Shown here in pieces: positions 22,891-36,529 of a stretch of 64,000 nt of DNA. The notes beneath the pieces were generated by a model, which did not search any database, was not told where the DNA came from, and worked only from the letters and a program-made list of their open reading frames with translations. This DNA is from Lutjanus erythropterus. Taxonomy: Eukaryota > Chordata > Actinopteri > Lutjaniformes > Lutjanidae. Made by a program: the position numbers and the translations under genes. The stretch spans positions 5,663,519 to 5,727,518 of the forward strand of contig CM034605.1 of the NCBI GenBank assembly GCA_020091685.1. The letters are read 5' to 3'. How positions within the stretch are numbered: the first letter of the stretch is position 1; the number at the start of each line of letters is the position of its first letter.

Positions 22891-24599
22891 TTGATTTTTG
22901 TCAGTTTCCAAGTAATACAAACAATAATATGAAACCTTATCACCTTGTGTTAAATTAAAGTGATGCAGATATGAGGAAACATGAGGCCAGCACATTGCCT
23001 GGCAGTGAGCAGCACTAGCCTGCCAACAGAGCTTTTTTCAACATGAAAACAGAGCCCTACTGTGAAGACACTGAGGGGCCTGAGAGTCTGTCTGTGATTC
23101 TCTGAATCAGAGGAGAGAAACTGTATCGTCCTTTTGATCACAGTGAATGGCTGTCATTTGCTTCGCTGTTGATTCCTCCCCTTCATGCAGAATGCAAAGC
23201 CAGCTGTTTCGGACCTCCTTGTCACCACCTTTCCTCCTCAAAGCTTCTCCTGCCCCTCCTCTTCCTGCCCCCACATGAGCAGATATCATCGCCCACAACC
23301 CATCTTGACAGACCAAACTGAGGCGACACCATCTCAGCCTCACCCCTGTTGGGTAGCTGATTAAAATGTCCGCTTCAATAAGCTCCCTGCTTTGCTTGGA
23401 TGAACAGTTTTATTTCTGTGTGCTGCTTTTCTAGTGTTTGCTTTTAACTGACTAATCAGACACACCTAAAGCCAGTGAACATCACCTCAGGCACAGCTGC
23501 TCTTACCAAACACATCTACAAAGCCCCAGGGAGTAATGGATTACATACAACAGCATTACATTTTATATCTTTCAAGGGTACAGTGGACATGCTTTAATAT
23601 CAACAGTCAACTGCAACAGTTCAGTGCAACGCCTGTGTCGCTGCAAATGCTGCACCAATCCAATTTTATGCTCCAAATTATCCTCACTCATGAACAAGAT
23701 CCCCCTGTGAACTGCCACTTTATCCTGGTGGAGGGGTTCCCTCTGCAGTATATGTAATGTTTAATGTTAAATCGCAATATATAAATAATAATGTATCGCT
23801 ATATATAGTTGGGATTGCTTCCACACACAGTAACTTCTAGGTAGGGGCTTAACTCTTTTATTTTCTAAACTTGCTCAGCACCTTATGAGGCATACAGTCC
23901 TCTCAAGTCCCCATCTAATCACCACTGTGTTTGAGTTTTCCCCACATGATGCGCTTTTCAGGTCAAGTATTGTAGCCAGCTGAATTAATTTCTCAAATGG
24001 AAATATACTATTTTGGGGGGCAGCGGGGTGTCTGAAGTTGCAGATACATGCAGATCTTTGGAGAAATTCAAATGTAACAGGACAAAGTCTACAGTTACGT
24101 TTGCTGCTCTGTGAAGCACTGCTGTGCTTTGACCTTATTGAGCCTAACCTCACAATGACAGTGCCAACATGCTCTTGTTTAGCAGCTTAAGTTTGGATGG
24201 ATGTGTCTACCACATGCCATGGCTATTCTTCTAATGGTTGTTGAGACATTTCACTGAAAGCTACAGATTTAAGCCTCATTCCGGTACTTGAAGAAAAGTT
24301 ATCAGATCGTCAAACTCAGTAGGATTCATCCTCTTGGGTCCATTAATGTTTATAAAAAAATACTTGGCAATCCACCCAATAGTTGTTCAGATATTTCAGC
24401 CTGGACTAAAGTGGTTGACTAATAAAAATACATGTCAGACATCTGATGTCACAGTAATGCCTATGAAAAAACTGGAGGGAGAATCCAGCTGAAAGACATT
24501 AGGTTTTCTTCTCTCTGACAGTTTGAGCCAGCTGTACCAGTTTTGGTCACAATCCATCGTGTTACATTACGGATTATTCATATTTTATGACATGTTGTC
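22891..24599. other. probable sertad4 intron 1 sequence, no gene seen
   Basis: Only short frames. A region near 23040-23350 is slightly GC-richer but has no recognisable product. Confidence 0.5.
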
Positions 24600-24730
24600 A
24601 GAGTCAAACCACGCTGGTGTGAGCTGGATTCCACTGCTGAGGAGGCCTCCCCCACCAAGGACCACCAACTAGGGCCAATTATGTCACTGTTATTGAGCGC
24701 TAGTGCCATGGTTAATTAGCAGCTTTGGCC
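24600..24730. promoter_or_regulatory. possible non-coding regulatory element
   Basis: A complex, balanced-composition stretch containing CCAATTATGTCACTGTTATT and GGTTAATTAGCAGC, with homeodomain-type TTAATTA and CAATTA cores, set in AT-rich intron. Its look is that of a conserved non-coding element; conservation cannot be checked here. Confidence 0.25.
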
Positions 24731-25800
24731 CTTCTCATTTCCCCCCTGAGCTGCTTTTTTACCCTTAGCTATTTTTCCTCTCCATCACCTCCCCTCGCTG
24801 CTGTTGTTGCTACGTTTGCTCGGGCACAAAGAAACAAGCATGCCATCACTCCCCCTGCCCTCTGTAGGGACCTCCATCTCAACATCCCCCTCCCTCCCTC
24901 TTTTACCGTCTCTTTCATCCCCCAAACTCTCCCTCTCTCTTTCTCGCTGACATCCTTTCAACAGCGGTCACAGTTGACAGCTCTCTGAACCAGGGGGGCG
25001 AAGAAAAAGAAAGAAAAAAAAAAAAACAATGAGAATACCGACCGAGCAGCTTCCCTACATGTACAGCAATACTTCTTGTTCTTCAAAGAAAAGAAAGGGG
25101 GGAGGTGGAGGGGGAGACAGTGTGAACAAGTGTGTGTGTGTGTCTGTGAAAGAGGAAGGGAGAAATGGAGGGTTGAGAAATAAAAACAAGGAACGAGGAG
25201 AGAAAAATCTCCTGGGGGGATATCATACCTCTCTTTCTCCCTTTCTCGGTTTCTGTCTGCATCTCGCAGGAATGTGAGAGTGATTGAGAGCGAGCGCCGG
25301 CTGCGCGCGTGTGTGATTGTGTTTAACAGGGTGTGTGTTTGAGGGGGAAAAAAAGAAAAAAACCTGCGAGCGTGCATAAAGTGCGAGTGTATGTGTGAGA
25401 CACTGCTTCACCTCTGTTCAGTCTCCTCCGGCTTCATCGCTCTTATCTTCCCTCTCTCGCAGCTTCCCTACCTCTGTCTGACTCTCGATCTTGCCTTCTT
25501 TTTCATTACACCCTTTGATGATGAGAAGTTAATTGCAGTGCCGGGGCACGAGACAAACCGTGGGAGGGAGACAGAGAGTGATGGAGAATGGGAAGAGAGA
25601 ATGAGGGAGGGCTGAGGGAGGGTTGGAAGGATGGTATGAGTCAGGGAAGGAAAGATAAGTGCCTTAGGAGCCTTGTCATGAGTGGAGACAGATCGCCCGC
25701 AGGGATGATTTCTGCTGCTGTGATTGACTCCCTCCCTCCGGTGCTGAGATAGACAGGCGCACACACTCAGACATGCACAGCGTGTAGTGTCCTGAAATAT
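24730..25800. other. strand-biased pyrimidine/purine region, alternative upstream promoter candidate
   Basis: Pyrimidine-rich to about 24960, then purine-rich, with CpGs around 25290 (GAGCGAGCGCCGGCTGCGCGC). On the minus strand GACAGAG|GTAGGG near 25470 could serve as a donor. This makes it a weaker alternative site for the sertad4 first exon. The long frames here are low-complexity artefacts. Confidence 0.3.
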
Positions 25801-27469
25801 TTTGGAAGGAAAGTCAACTCAGGCTACGACAGTCAACCGAGGTGCACCGGCACTACGAATATCAGATTCTGGATTTTCATACATTTACCGTAGGTGTTTA
25901 TCTTCCTCAAACAAGGCTATTTTTGACATTCACAGTCTAATAATAAGTAGTGCCTATGGCAACTGAAGATTTTAATTGTAGATTTAGGCTAAATTGTGGT
26001 GTATCTGCATATGAATAAATGTTAAATGAAATGAAATCTAAAGAAACAGGTGTGAATAAACAGAAATATGAGTTCACAACCGGGAAAATTCACGTGAACG
26101 TAGAGGTGTGATGCCTAGTGCAGGGATAAGCTCATTACTGTCATCACTGCAAATTTTATTTTGAAAAGTTAATCTCATGTTGATCTATTAATACACATAA
26201 GGATCAGCACTATCACATACATGTCTAGAACTTGCTTCTATTAACTAACTTCTATTTTTACGATGGGAAAATGGATAAATAACTACAGAAGACATACCAG
26301 ATTTCTCATTATGAATTTACTTCGCCACCTCTACAAAAAAGACGCTGCAGTTGAAGGCTAGATTACGGAACTTGTGAAAGGGATACGACCACACTGGACC
26401 CAGCGCTGAAATGGTTAATGCTAGCGTTAGCATTACCTTAATGTTAGCCTTTCCCGCTCAGCTTACTCAGAGCTAACTGCCGTCACTTTTCCAGCAGTTA
26501 GAAAACAACAGACTTTTCTTGGTCTTGACAAGCTGCTGTGTTTATTAACTGACACACTGTAACTTGTACTGTACATTTACTGGCAGACTGACAACTTTAA
26601 GTTTAAGTTTCTGCTCCACTATGAGCAGCACCAGCACGCCAAAAGAAAAAAATCCATATCATCACAGTCCTACGTAAACTACGCTCCCTCAAGTCGGAAC
26701 AATGTACAAAGTTGTTGAAAATTTTGATACAGTACTTGCCTCGTTGTTGAGGTCACAGAAACATAGCCAACTTTTTATCAAGTATTATGCGTCAATTTTT
26801 TGCTCACATGTAATTTGTAAAAAAGTTATTAATTAGCATCGATCCTGTTAACAGCTGGTCAGGTAAAGCCAAATTTTAGTGTTTTTTGAAATGTACTGGT
26901 GCATCAACAAGTCTGGAAAAATCACTTCGTAAACATGTAAACTCGTCTTGACATCAAGGAGTTGACAACACTCATGTTTACTATTTTACTACATTGGAAA
27001 AATGGGTTCAAATAATGCTTTTTTAAGAGCTCAGTGGTCCTAAATTCTGTACATTGTGAAAATCAAATGTCTGCTTTAGCCTCAGTCTATTATAATGCAA
27101 TCACGTGCATACTTAAGAACCCTTTTAAAAGTTTTTGTTTTAAAAAAAAGTCAGCTGGAGACATTAATAAGTCAGCTGTAGACAGCATTTTCAACCAACT
27201 CATGGAGCTAACCTTAGATTAATTTGCTAGCTACAACTGATAAGATCTGCCAGTGACAATTACCATTTCAGACCACAAAATCTAGGCCACCACCTCGAAA
27301 CTAGAAGCCTCCTTCTGTTTTCTTCAGTTTCAGGGACAGAGTGTTTCAAATATTAATGTAAATTTCATAGATAAATCCACCAGCGTTGTCTTTGTGAAAA
27401 CTAAAAGCTCAACAGGCATAGAAACAGTAACAGTATCTAAAAATCTTAGTAGAATCCTTTAGACTTTTA
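25801..27469. other. AT-rich sequence, no gene seen
   Basis: No splice-flanked coding segment recognised. GCTAGCGTTAGC near 26420 is typical of fish repeats but is too short to assign. Confidence 0.5.
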
Positions 27470-27473
27470 TTAC

Positions 27474-27508
<35 letters not shown>
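27470..27508. repeat. (TTA)n microsatellite
   Basis: About 13 TTA/ATT units. Confidence 0.97.
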
Positions 27509-27511
<3 letters not shown>

Positions 27512-30500
27512 AGATACATAGTGTGTGTGACATTTTGCACATTAAACATCATCTTGTCAGTGGAAAAACTATATCTTGCATCTATGACTGTGATTCATAA
27601 CACACATAAAACACATCTGGCTGGGTACTTCCCCTTGTTCAGCACTGTACAGTTTTGGTTTCAGTTTTTCAAGTTTAACTAAGAAATCCATTTTCATTTT
27701 TATGCACATGCATCCCATCTGCTGCATGTCTTACATGTACGGACAGTATCCCCACAGCAGCTACTTATTTTCCTATTTTGAAGCCCCAGTTGTTTCACAA
27801 TAACCACAACAGGGTTTTACGATAAAAGTTATGCTGTCTCTGGTCGCAGGCATTTATGTTATTAAAGTGAGTAAAATATGACCCTTCGCTCTGCAAATCA
27901 CCACCTGTGTCAAAAATCAATCTAAGAAAGAAACAGCCTGACGGTAAACAGTGGAGGTTTTAGCTTATGTGCTTGTTATCTTCATTCTGTCAGTTGTGGT
28001 TTTTGAAAGGTCCACTTACTTGCCTTCACCCTATTCTTAATATGAAACATTCACAGAAAAACTGATATTTGAGCCAAAAGTCCGGGAAGATTTCATTAGT
28101 TCAATGATTCTGGGGGAGTATGAAACATGCCTCTAATAAACGTTGTGTTCTCTCTTTTTTCTTCTCTGCAGCCTCAAATATGCTAATCGATCCAGCATGT
28201 GTTTGACAGAGTGTATGCTGTATCGCTCTGTGTGTGTGTGTGTATTAAGTGTTTACTCCCTGTTCTTTTGGCCAGGTTTTTACCAAGTGTTTCCGAGCCT
28301 TAGGGGAACAGATAGCAGTGAAAAGAGTTCATGTCTGTGGTTTTCACATCAAAATAGATCCCAGACCGCCTGAGAGGGTCTTCACAGCACACACAAGTAT
28401 GCAATGTGTCATGACTTAACGACTGCACAGAATCAAGCAGATAAATTGTGGAACAGGGAATTCAGCCGAGGACGTGAGCGTGTTGGTAAGGTTTTGTTCT
28501 GCCATATTCCATTACGGCAAATGACATGAGCACACACCCAGTATATTAGGAACATAAATTAAATAAAGACTAACAATGTGCATACCCACACTGAATCTGC
28601 ATTTATGTTTTCAGTGTGAGAATGTAAGAAAAAAACTGCGGTTGAGGCAACATAGGGCTGCAGTTATTAAAGAAATTTAGGACTTTTTCTCTTTTATGTT
28701 GCAGCAAAATTAACAGCAGCTTGTAAGAATATGTACTCAACATCTGGTTCAAACCAGAAAATTTTTAAATAACTGGACTGCAATTTCCTCACTTATGTTG
28801 TGCCAATCGATTCTTTCCTCCTTTGACCATTTTACCAAAGATGGACAGTATAACAATTATAATACTCCATCTGAACAGTTGTTTTGGTTAACAAAACGTT
28901 TACACTGGATACTACAAGATTATTAGTGACTGTGTGTGAAGGAAGTGGTTGACTACTTTAGAGCTGTTCAGTATGACAAATTACACAATTAATAGTAGAC
29001 GGCCAAATAAAAATATCTACAGCAGGGTTAACTAGGGGTTGTTCCGATACTGATACTAGTGTTGGAAATGCCTCAGATACAGCCTAAAATGTTGGATTGG
29101 CTATCAGCAAATATGCACCAATTCGATAATGCATAATTTATTAGCCTCAAAAACAGGACCCTGCTACTTCCCAGCAGCATCCAGAACAACAGCAACTATA
29201 GCAATCATATCGCATCCTTACAGGGTTAGTAGTATACAGCTTCTTTTGTTTGCACTGGCTTCCGATACACAAAGTTCAGGAATCAAAAATGGTACTGGGA
29301 AGGAAAAAATGGTATTGAAACTTGAGTTGGGCAGATGTAAAAAATGTTCAAATTGGTTTGGTATTAAGTGGATCATAATGAGAGGCTGTGAATGTGAGTG
29401 GAGCTGCAGGTCCGTAACTTTACCGCACCATGTTCTTAAAAATGTTTCACAAACAAAAACTTGTTAAGAAAAGAAAAAGTTCTGTCCACTGAAACACCAG
29501 AGGGCTTTTAATTTGAAATGGACACAGGAAGTTTTGCTTTATATTAACAGGGCAATGCAGTACCTTTAACACCACAAACAAGAGTTTGTACTCTGCAGAG
29601 ACTGCCCACATTTCCCATGATGCTGTGTAGCACTGGAACAGATTAGAAAACTTAACAAAACTTCTACTGTTCTTTTTTATTTGCTGTTTTGTGTTCCAAA
29701 ATGCATTTTTTTATGTTGTGATTTATGTTGTTAATTGTCATTTTTGTGCTGGATTATAGTTTGAACAATTCATGACTGAGGTGGCTGTTACATTTATTGA
29801 GGCCAGCTGTATTTTTTCATGTAATTGCAAGTCTAACTCCTTCAGTGAATATCACTGAAAGATAGATTCTCCTTGATATATTTTAATGTTCATTTAAACA
29901 AACACTGGTTCGGTTCATTAAGGTAAAATCAAACCAGTTTAGGTTCATACACTGGATTACACCAGTAGAACTGGAAACTGACCCTGCAACCATAATCGAA
30001 ACGTTTGTAGGATTAACTGTGATTATGTCCGATTAACTGTAACAGTTCTGTTTAAAATCCAGTTACCATAACAGAAATGAAAATAATAACAGCTTTGAAT
30101 TTTGATATGCAACTCACGTACCAAAGGAACCCACAACACTAATGCGAGCCATCTTTGCAGAGAATCAGATGTTTTCTGAGCTCATCTGAATTTCTAGGGA
30201 GATTATCTAATGTGTAATGTATGTGCACCAACTTTGACTTGATGACAACGTGAAGACACCGCAGTGCATGCTGAATCATGTGCCATGTCATCCCCTACAG
30301 CTTATTTTACTGCTGAGACAGTTAACATGAAATGGCCAATGGAGGGTGCAGCCTGGCAGAGAAGTCGACTGAAATTTATTCCATATGTACAAAGCACTGG
30401 GGAGGGCGTTGGCAGTAACAGTGTGCACATGAACAAAGTGAGAAAAAGCCTTTTTCGAAGTCACTCTTGACAATGTCAGCTCTCGTCAGTGTCAGCCCTT

Positions 30501-32097
30501 GTGAATGTCAGTACTTATCCCTGCACAGATACAGGCAGGTGTGTGTGCGTGTGTGTGTACAGTGACAGTTTGTCTGTGGTGGACCAAATCTAAGCAACAC
30601 ATCTCCACACTGAGAGGATAAGTGGGCGTAGCCCTGAAAGAGCTGCCTGTGGTTGCCTTGACAGGAGCTTCAACAGCACACTTCCTCGGAGCTCTGTGAT
30701 CTCACGGCAGGCACTTTGAATCTCGCTGGAAGAGGGAAAACTTGAGTACCGGCACTGCCTTCTCCGCTCCCCTGCATTTCTTTTTTAGTTTGATGCCTGC
30801 TGCCTGCCTGTTCACACAGAGACCGAATGTGATGTGATTTGACAGGGACAGGGCCATTGAAACCTGTCACACGTGGAGTACCTGTTGTATCTTTATAGTG
30901 CTGCTACCTGGTCACCTGAGGCACTTTGATGTTCGGCATTTTTAAATCCATTACATTCACCCTCAGTGACTGAATTCAACTTGGAAAGTGAAAAGACATC
31001 AAATCTTGGTGCAATCGCGCAAGATTAAAAAGAGAATGTAATAAAATGTGACAGGAAAAATTGGCCACACAAAGTGAAAAGTTAATTGGGAGAGAATCCA
31101 CGATGATCGTTTGGAAAATTTTAACACATCGCCCAACTCTAGTATGGATGTGATAGATTGTTGTTAATTGTTGTATGCCCTGACTCAGATTAAACCCTTT
31201 GTAAAACATGAACAAATACTTACAAAGAATGAAGTCCATAGAACATGACTTCATCATCCTGGGGAGGAAAAAATGCATACAGGGTGCTACTGGGAAGTAG
31301 CAGGGTCTTATTGTTTGCCTAATAAATTACTTGTTATCAGATGGGCTCATCTCCCTCCTGTAACTAACAATCATTTTCATTATCAATTAATATAATTATC
31401 AAAATAGTTGCTGATTAACTTTCAACTCACTAAATGATTAATCTGTGAATTGTTTCAACTCCAAACACACCAGACATTTACAGAAATAACAAAGAAGAGA
31501 ACACAATGTCACAAAATAACCAATAAATTGATTCCAGTGTATCACAGATGGATCAAGACTGTGGTATACAGTACGTTGGCCAAAAGGCAACAAGAAATTG
31601 CCAAAAACTATGCCAGTTATTGTTGTGGTGATTTAGAAACCTGTAGTTTAGTGTCATCAGAGACAAGTTTATTTTTCTGTTGAAAAATGTCTGTCTCAGC
31701 TTGTAGATATCATGGTCAAAATTCTCAACCACGAGGACCATGTAAAACCAATAACCAAACCAAACCATACCGATGACCAAATGAAGGGATCCCTATCAAA
31801 AATGTCTGTTCACATTATGTGTTTATGTAAAAAAATGAATAGCTGCAAATGCGTTGTTTTGATTTTTGTTTTAATCTTAAACACTAGAATTAAAAGAGTG
31901 TGTCTTCATTTATGAGCAATGCTCTGTTTTCATTCTATAAGACAATTTCTGTCACATATTTTCATTTAATACACGCATTTAACATCCTATGTTTCACATG
32001 AAAACACTGTGCATGTATCCTTGATCTATAGATTAGTGAATGCATTTTCTGCCTCATAAAAAGCTGTTAAAAGGGACTTTTTTGATCATTTTAATTC
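27509..32097. other. AT-rich sequence, no gene seen
   Basis: Contains GTTGTTCCGATACTGATACT near 29039, the start of a repeat-like block, and a fragment near 31360-31450 resembling the AT-rich MITE at 36.5 and 38.2 kb. The 112-codon plus frame at 29129-29467 overlaps the repeat-like block and is not credible as a gene. Confidence 0.5.
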
Positions 32098-32144
32098 ATT
32101 CATTGTAAATAATGCATTTTATTCATGCATTATTTACAATGAAT
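32098..32144. repeat. perfect 19-bp hairpin
   Basis: Arms 32098-32116 (ATTCATTGTAAATAATGCA) and 32126-32144 are exact reverse complements around a 9-base AT-rich loop. The stem is AT-rich; probably a small fold-back relic and not a microRNA precursor, which normally has imperfect arms of 22 or more bases. Confidence 0.8.
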
Positions 32145-34869
32145 TTCTGTAGCCTTTCCCTTTTTACTGGTGCAAGTCTATCTTTAGTGATGCTTTACAG
32201 TCAAAACTGTCATTATGCATTAATGCATTAACGTACAGAGGCATCCTGTGTGCCTGATGTTGTACTCTGCTGTAGCTCTGCTCTACTCTTTTTAATGAAT
32301 CAAAGAAAAACTGTTTTGGAAGGGAACATTCTACACTAATGTGAGTTCTTGTGAAACACATGTCATCTATTTTTGGACAGACAAGATGTGTATGTGTGCT
32401 ACACACAATTGCTAGACATGTATCACACCATCACCTCCCAAACTTGCAGCATGCATGTATGTCTTTGAGCAAATACTTCTGGATTTGCTATATGTAATTA
32501 TAATGGTTCAAAATAAAGAAACAAAAACAAAAACCCTAAGTGCATGAGTCTAGATACATTCTGTGAGGTGAACACTAACTAATCAAAATGCAGGCTAAAG
32601 TGGATGACGAACCACCACTGGACGTTGATCGTCACCGTACTGTAACTGAGAAGTCTAAGCCAAGCTGCAGCCCACTTCTTCTCAGTAAGATGGAGCTCCA
32701 TCCCATCAATATGCCTGTTGCCGTGTGGGTGGAGAGTGTGTGAGTGCTGGCACAAGAGGGTGAAGCACACAGCAAGAGAGAAAAGATATAGAACGGATAA
32801 TAGGTGTCATGACATCAAGTTCTCCTTCAGAGCAGCAACAACAAGGAACTATAAGCCATGAATCAAAACTGAGACACCCAAATAGCAAGCAATTAGCCCC
32901 CCGCTAGTAGAGTGGACCACAGTCACTCAGAAACACTGAGAACTGCCACGCTGGGCAAATTAGACAGAAAAGATGAGAGATGTTTTGCAGAGGCATGTTC
33001 AAAAACACAAAATCTCTGATTTTGAGGATTTCAGAAAAATCTCATTAATATTAACAACAGGATCAATGGCTACAAGTAGGTCTCCTCCTTTCCATATTTA
33101 TGTGTGACATTAGTTACACAGTAGGAAGTTGTGTTGCATTAGAGGCACACAAATGCTTGCACAGTCAGAGTAGCTGTTTTATGTGTCTTAAGTAAAACTC
33201 GTAGACCTTTTAGATTACTGTTACAAATCCTAGCTCACACTTCTTCAGTGTTAGAAGAAAGGGACTACACCAGCTGCAAGTCTGGGGCTGGTTTAGTAAA
33301 TATTCAACACTTCCCTCCATCATGTGCATATTAATGTTACATTAGAATGGCAGACATGGATGCAAACCTTTGCACATGATGGCTGTGCATATTTGCAAAG
33401 CATGTTTCAGCCTTGATAAAGAGACACGTTGGGTGATACCTTGGGGTTATTTTGATGATTTTTCCTTGTTCTGTGTCTGTTAATACATTGATTTATTTGA
33501 GTCAGAGTGCCAGGATCATTATGGATGTAATGTACAGTAATGATGCTTTGTGCCATAATTCAAGGCTTTCATAAAGAAGCCCAGACTCAAACATTAAACT
33601 TGATTGTAATAAGACGTAGGTGGTGTTGCACTACTTGCAGTCCTGATTGGAAGTGGATGAGTCAGTCTCAAATGAGCCAATTATATGTTGCATTTAGTAT
33701 TTTTGTATTTAAGGTATTTATTTAGGTTTTCTGTTTGCAGCTCAAACAATTCTTTGTCACTTTTTTGAAGTCCTGAATTGACTACATAAGGAATTTTAAG
33801 GGAATGTTGAGCTAAACCATCATTAGAAATGGGATTTAACACCAATGCCATTATCACCTCTGCTTCTCGGTTCTTTATCGATTCCCTCATTGCTGATCAA
33901 TTGTTCGTGTGCCTAAACAGGTTTTAGTTTCAAAGCATTTGTTTTCATTCAGGTTTTCTTAGTAAAAGAAAAAAAATGTGTTAAGCCTGCCTACGTGGCA
34001 CTAATGTTATTGTAGAACATAGGATGTTGTAGGTTATGCTGCTCGCTTGGGAAGCAGCAGCACTCAAGCATAGTGTCAATTACATGGCATTCCTGGGATT
34101 TAAGCCAATGTTGCTGAGAAAGCTGTTTCAGCATATAGACTGGTGTTTCCATCCTCACTTCAAATTATAATTTTACCAACATTACAACTAGCACTGTTAT
34201 CATCTTTCTTTGTGAAGTGAAGCCACGCTTTGGACTGTTTCTTCCTCTCGGCCATGACTCCTTCTTGTTGCAGGTTTGGGTTTGGGTCATATGATTCTGG
34301 TGAATTATACAATTTATAACCACTTCTTAACTGGAAGTGAATCCCTAATCATGTTACATATCAATATATGCTGAAGCCTATATTGCCAAACCAATCCAAA
34401 GTCTTCTGTGTGTTTACTATAAGGCAAGAATTTAGCGAGGTGATACATGTCACGATACAGGTGATTCAATATACTGCGATACTGAAAGATGAAAGATGTG
34501 TTCATAATAATTGAAGGGGCTGTACGTTTGTTAACAGCCCGTCTCACCACTGTTCAAGCCACTATCTTGCATTTAGAAGTCCCGAAACCACTGGTGTTTA
34601 GCGAGATGTCATATGTTATGCTGATGACATTTAGTCTTCCTTATCAAATCAGTCTGTCTGACATCCTGTATAAGAATATCAATGTGTGAACAAGACTGAT
34701 AAAGAATTTCATTACACAAAGGCAGAAATAACTTTATATAATCTATATACATATACTGTTTTGTGTCCTAAATTGAGTTTTCTTTCCTTCAATTCTTTTC
34801 AGGGATACCCTGATGATGGACAAATATAACTCCTCTGCTCTTCCACTCATGCTGTGCTATGTTAGGTTT
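32145..34869. other. AT-rich sequence, no gene seen
   Basis: Short unsupported frames. GATACATGTCACGATACAGG near 34440 looks like a fragment of a TATCG-rich MITE. Confidence 0.5.
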
Positions 34870-34889
34870 TCTTTTTTTTTTTTTTTTGT

Positions 34890-35170
34890 TGGTTGCATCT
34901 TAGATTGTTTGTGCCAGCTTGCAGCCTGTCAGGAGTCATCAGAGCAGCTTGCAGTTGGTGGAGGGGCCGTCTTGGCCGCGGTGGCGTGACTAAGCTGGGT
35001 TCAGGGCCCTCGGGGTTTCGTCCCCGCTCTCTTCTTGTTGAGTGGTGACACATGTGTTGTGACAGGGCCGCTGCATTATGGACTATCTGGGGACGGCTTG
35101 TTGTGGCTGTGAGGGTTAACGGGCCAGGGGTCTGTGGGTACGTCACCGCCGCACTCCCAGAGGTGGATGC
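34890..35170. promoter_or_regulatory. GC-rich island-like segment in AT-rich DNA
   Basis: It follows a poly-T run (34871-34887) and is rich in CpG and GGGCC words (GGCCGTCTTGGCCGCGGTGG near 34965). The 94-codon minus frame (34862-35146) ends in a poly-lysine start caused by the poly-T and has no match. It could be a regulatory element or a GC-rich repeat; undecided. Confidence 0.25.
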
Positions 35171-36069
35171 AGCACATTAAAGACAGACAAGGGCATCACT
35201 GTGTTTATCAGGAAAAAAATGTTTGTCATGTTACAGTATGATGTCAATCCATTTGAGACGCCAGATGTTGTTGAATGAATTTTCAAGCTACGGGTTTTAT
35301 ATTTGAGTATGAAACTGAAGGTAATTTTAAATGCAAATGAAAGGGGAAACCCACCACAAATATGTCTCCACTTAGGATAAGTGATGTTCTTTTACTCTCT
35401 AGAACGTGAGGCATTAATTCTGTCTCGTCTCGTAAATAAATTCATGTTTTTATGCAGGTCTAAATTCATCGCGGACATGTAAAGTACTGACAGGAATCTT
35501 AGAAAAATGTTTTTCTTTGAGTCACTACAGTATTCTTATGTGTAGGATCTCAGGTTGTAATGCTGTTTCTTTTGGTGAAGGTGAAGTCATACGGCTGTAG
35601 CTATAAATAAATATCATGTCACACCTTCCTCTATTTTTGCACAAACAAATGTGTGTTCTCTCTCCCTCTCAAGTTGTCCACTTTTAGTTATGTGTGTCTT
35701 ACTGGAGCACAAAGGCGTATTCATGATGGGGAAGCAGTGCCTGAGGGGAAAAAAGAAGTCTGGGGCTACACCCTGCAGTCCTCACACACACACACACACA
35801 CAAACACACACTAAAGCAGCTCAACTTGTCTTGGCTGAGACCTTTTGCACAAAACAGAGCAGAGAAAGCGAGGGACAAAGGGAATGAGATGTGAAGCCAG
35901 CCTTTTTCTTGCCAGCTATCATCGCCAGTGACGTTCTATTAGCATTTCTGTCTTTCAGCGATAATCTCAACTTTCCCTTGTACTGTAATATGACCATCAG
36001 TGATTATTAAAGGGGCAATATGTAGAAACTGCATGTCCAAAGATGAGTACTGCAGCCCAAATTGCAAGT
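35171..36069. other. non-coding sequence with a short (CA)n tract
   Basis: (CA)n at about 35784-35809. Nothing else recognised. Confidence 0.5.
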
Positions 36070-36132
36070 TGAAGCCATGGACAGTATATTAAATAGATTG
36101 AAATCCTATTTAATATACTGTCTATAGATGAA
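36070..36132. repeat. perfect 17-bp hairpin within a longer imperfect stem
   Basis: GACAGTATATTAAATAG (36080-36096) and CTATTTAATATACTGTC (36106-36122) are exact reverse complements around a 9-base loop; pairing continues imperfectly outward (GAAGCCATG against CTATAGATGAAGC). Total stem is about 28 bp. Possibly a fold-back relic; a small-RNA hairpin cannot be ruled out. Confidence 0.75.
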
Positions 36133-36529
36133 GCGATTTGTTTCCCCCTGCCCTCCCCTCTCCAGATTTAAGGAAGCCCAGACAGGCTGCAGGTACGCAG
36201 CAGCAGTGCAAGACGAGCGCAACACTGTAATTTGACAATAACAAGTGGGGACAAGTCCTACACTGTAAGCCGATCATCTGTTTCTAGCTGTCAGTTGTCT
36301 TTCAAAGCCAACTGCTCCAAAAATACACACTCTGGAGTTGGAGTTCAGTGACTGCCTGCCAGACCCCACTAACATACTGTTTAATTCGACCATTATAAAC
36401 ATCTACCCCTGCTAAACGATTATTGATGATTTCATATGACTCACAAACAAACACTTACTCATTCAGTGAACCTTCAGTATTAATTTGAACTCTAATAATT
36501 GTGAAATATCATGGCCATTTTATGAAATT

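Noticed and set aside
24958-25764. Several frames of 80-139 codons on both strands
   Set aside because: They arise from strand-biased pyrimidine/purine sequence and overlap one another; no domain.
32098-32144. microRNA gene
   Set aside because: The stem is only 19 bp, perfect and AT-rich, unlike animal precursors.
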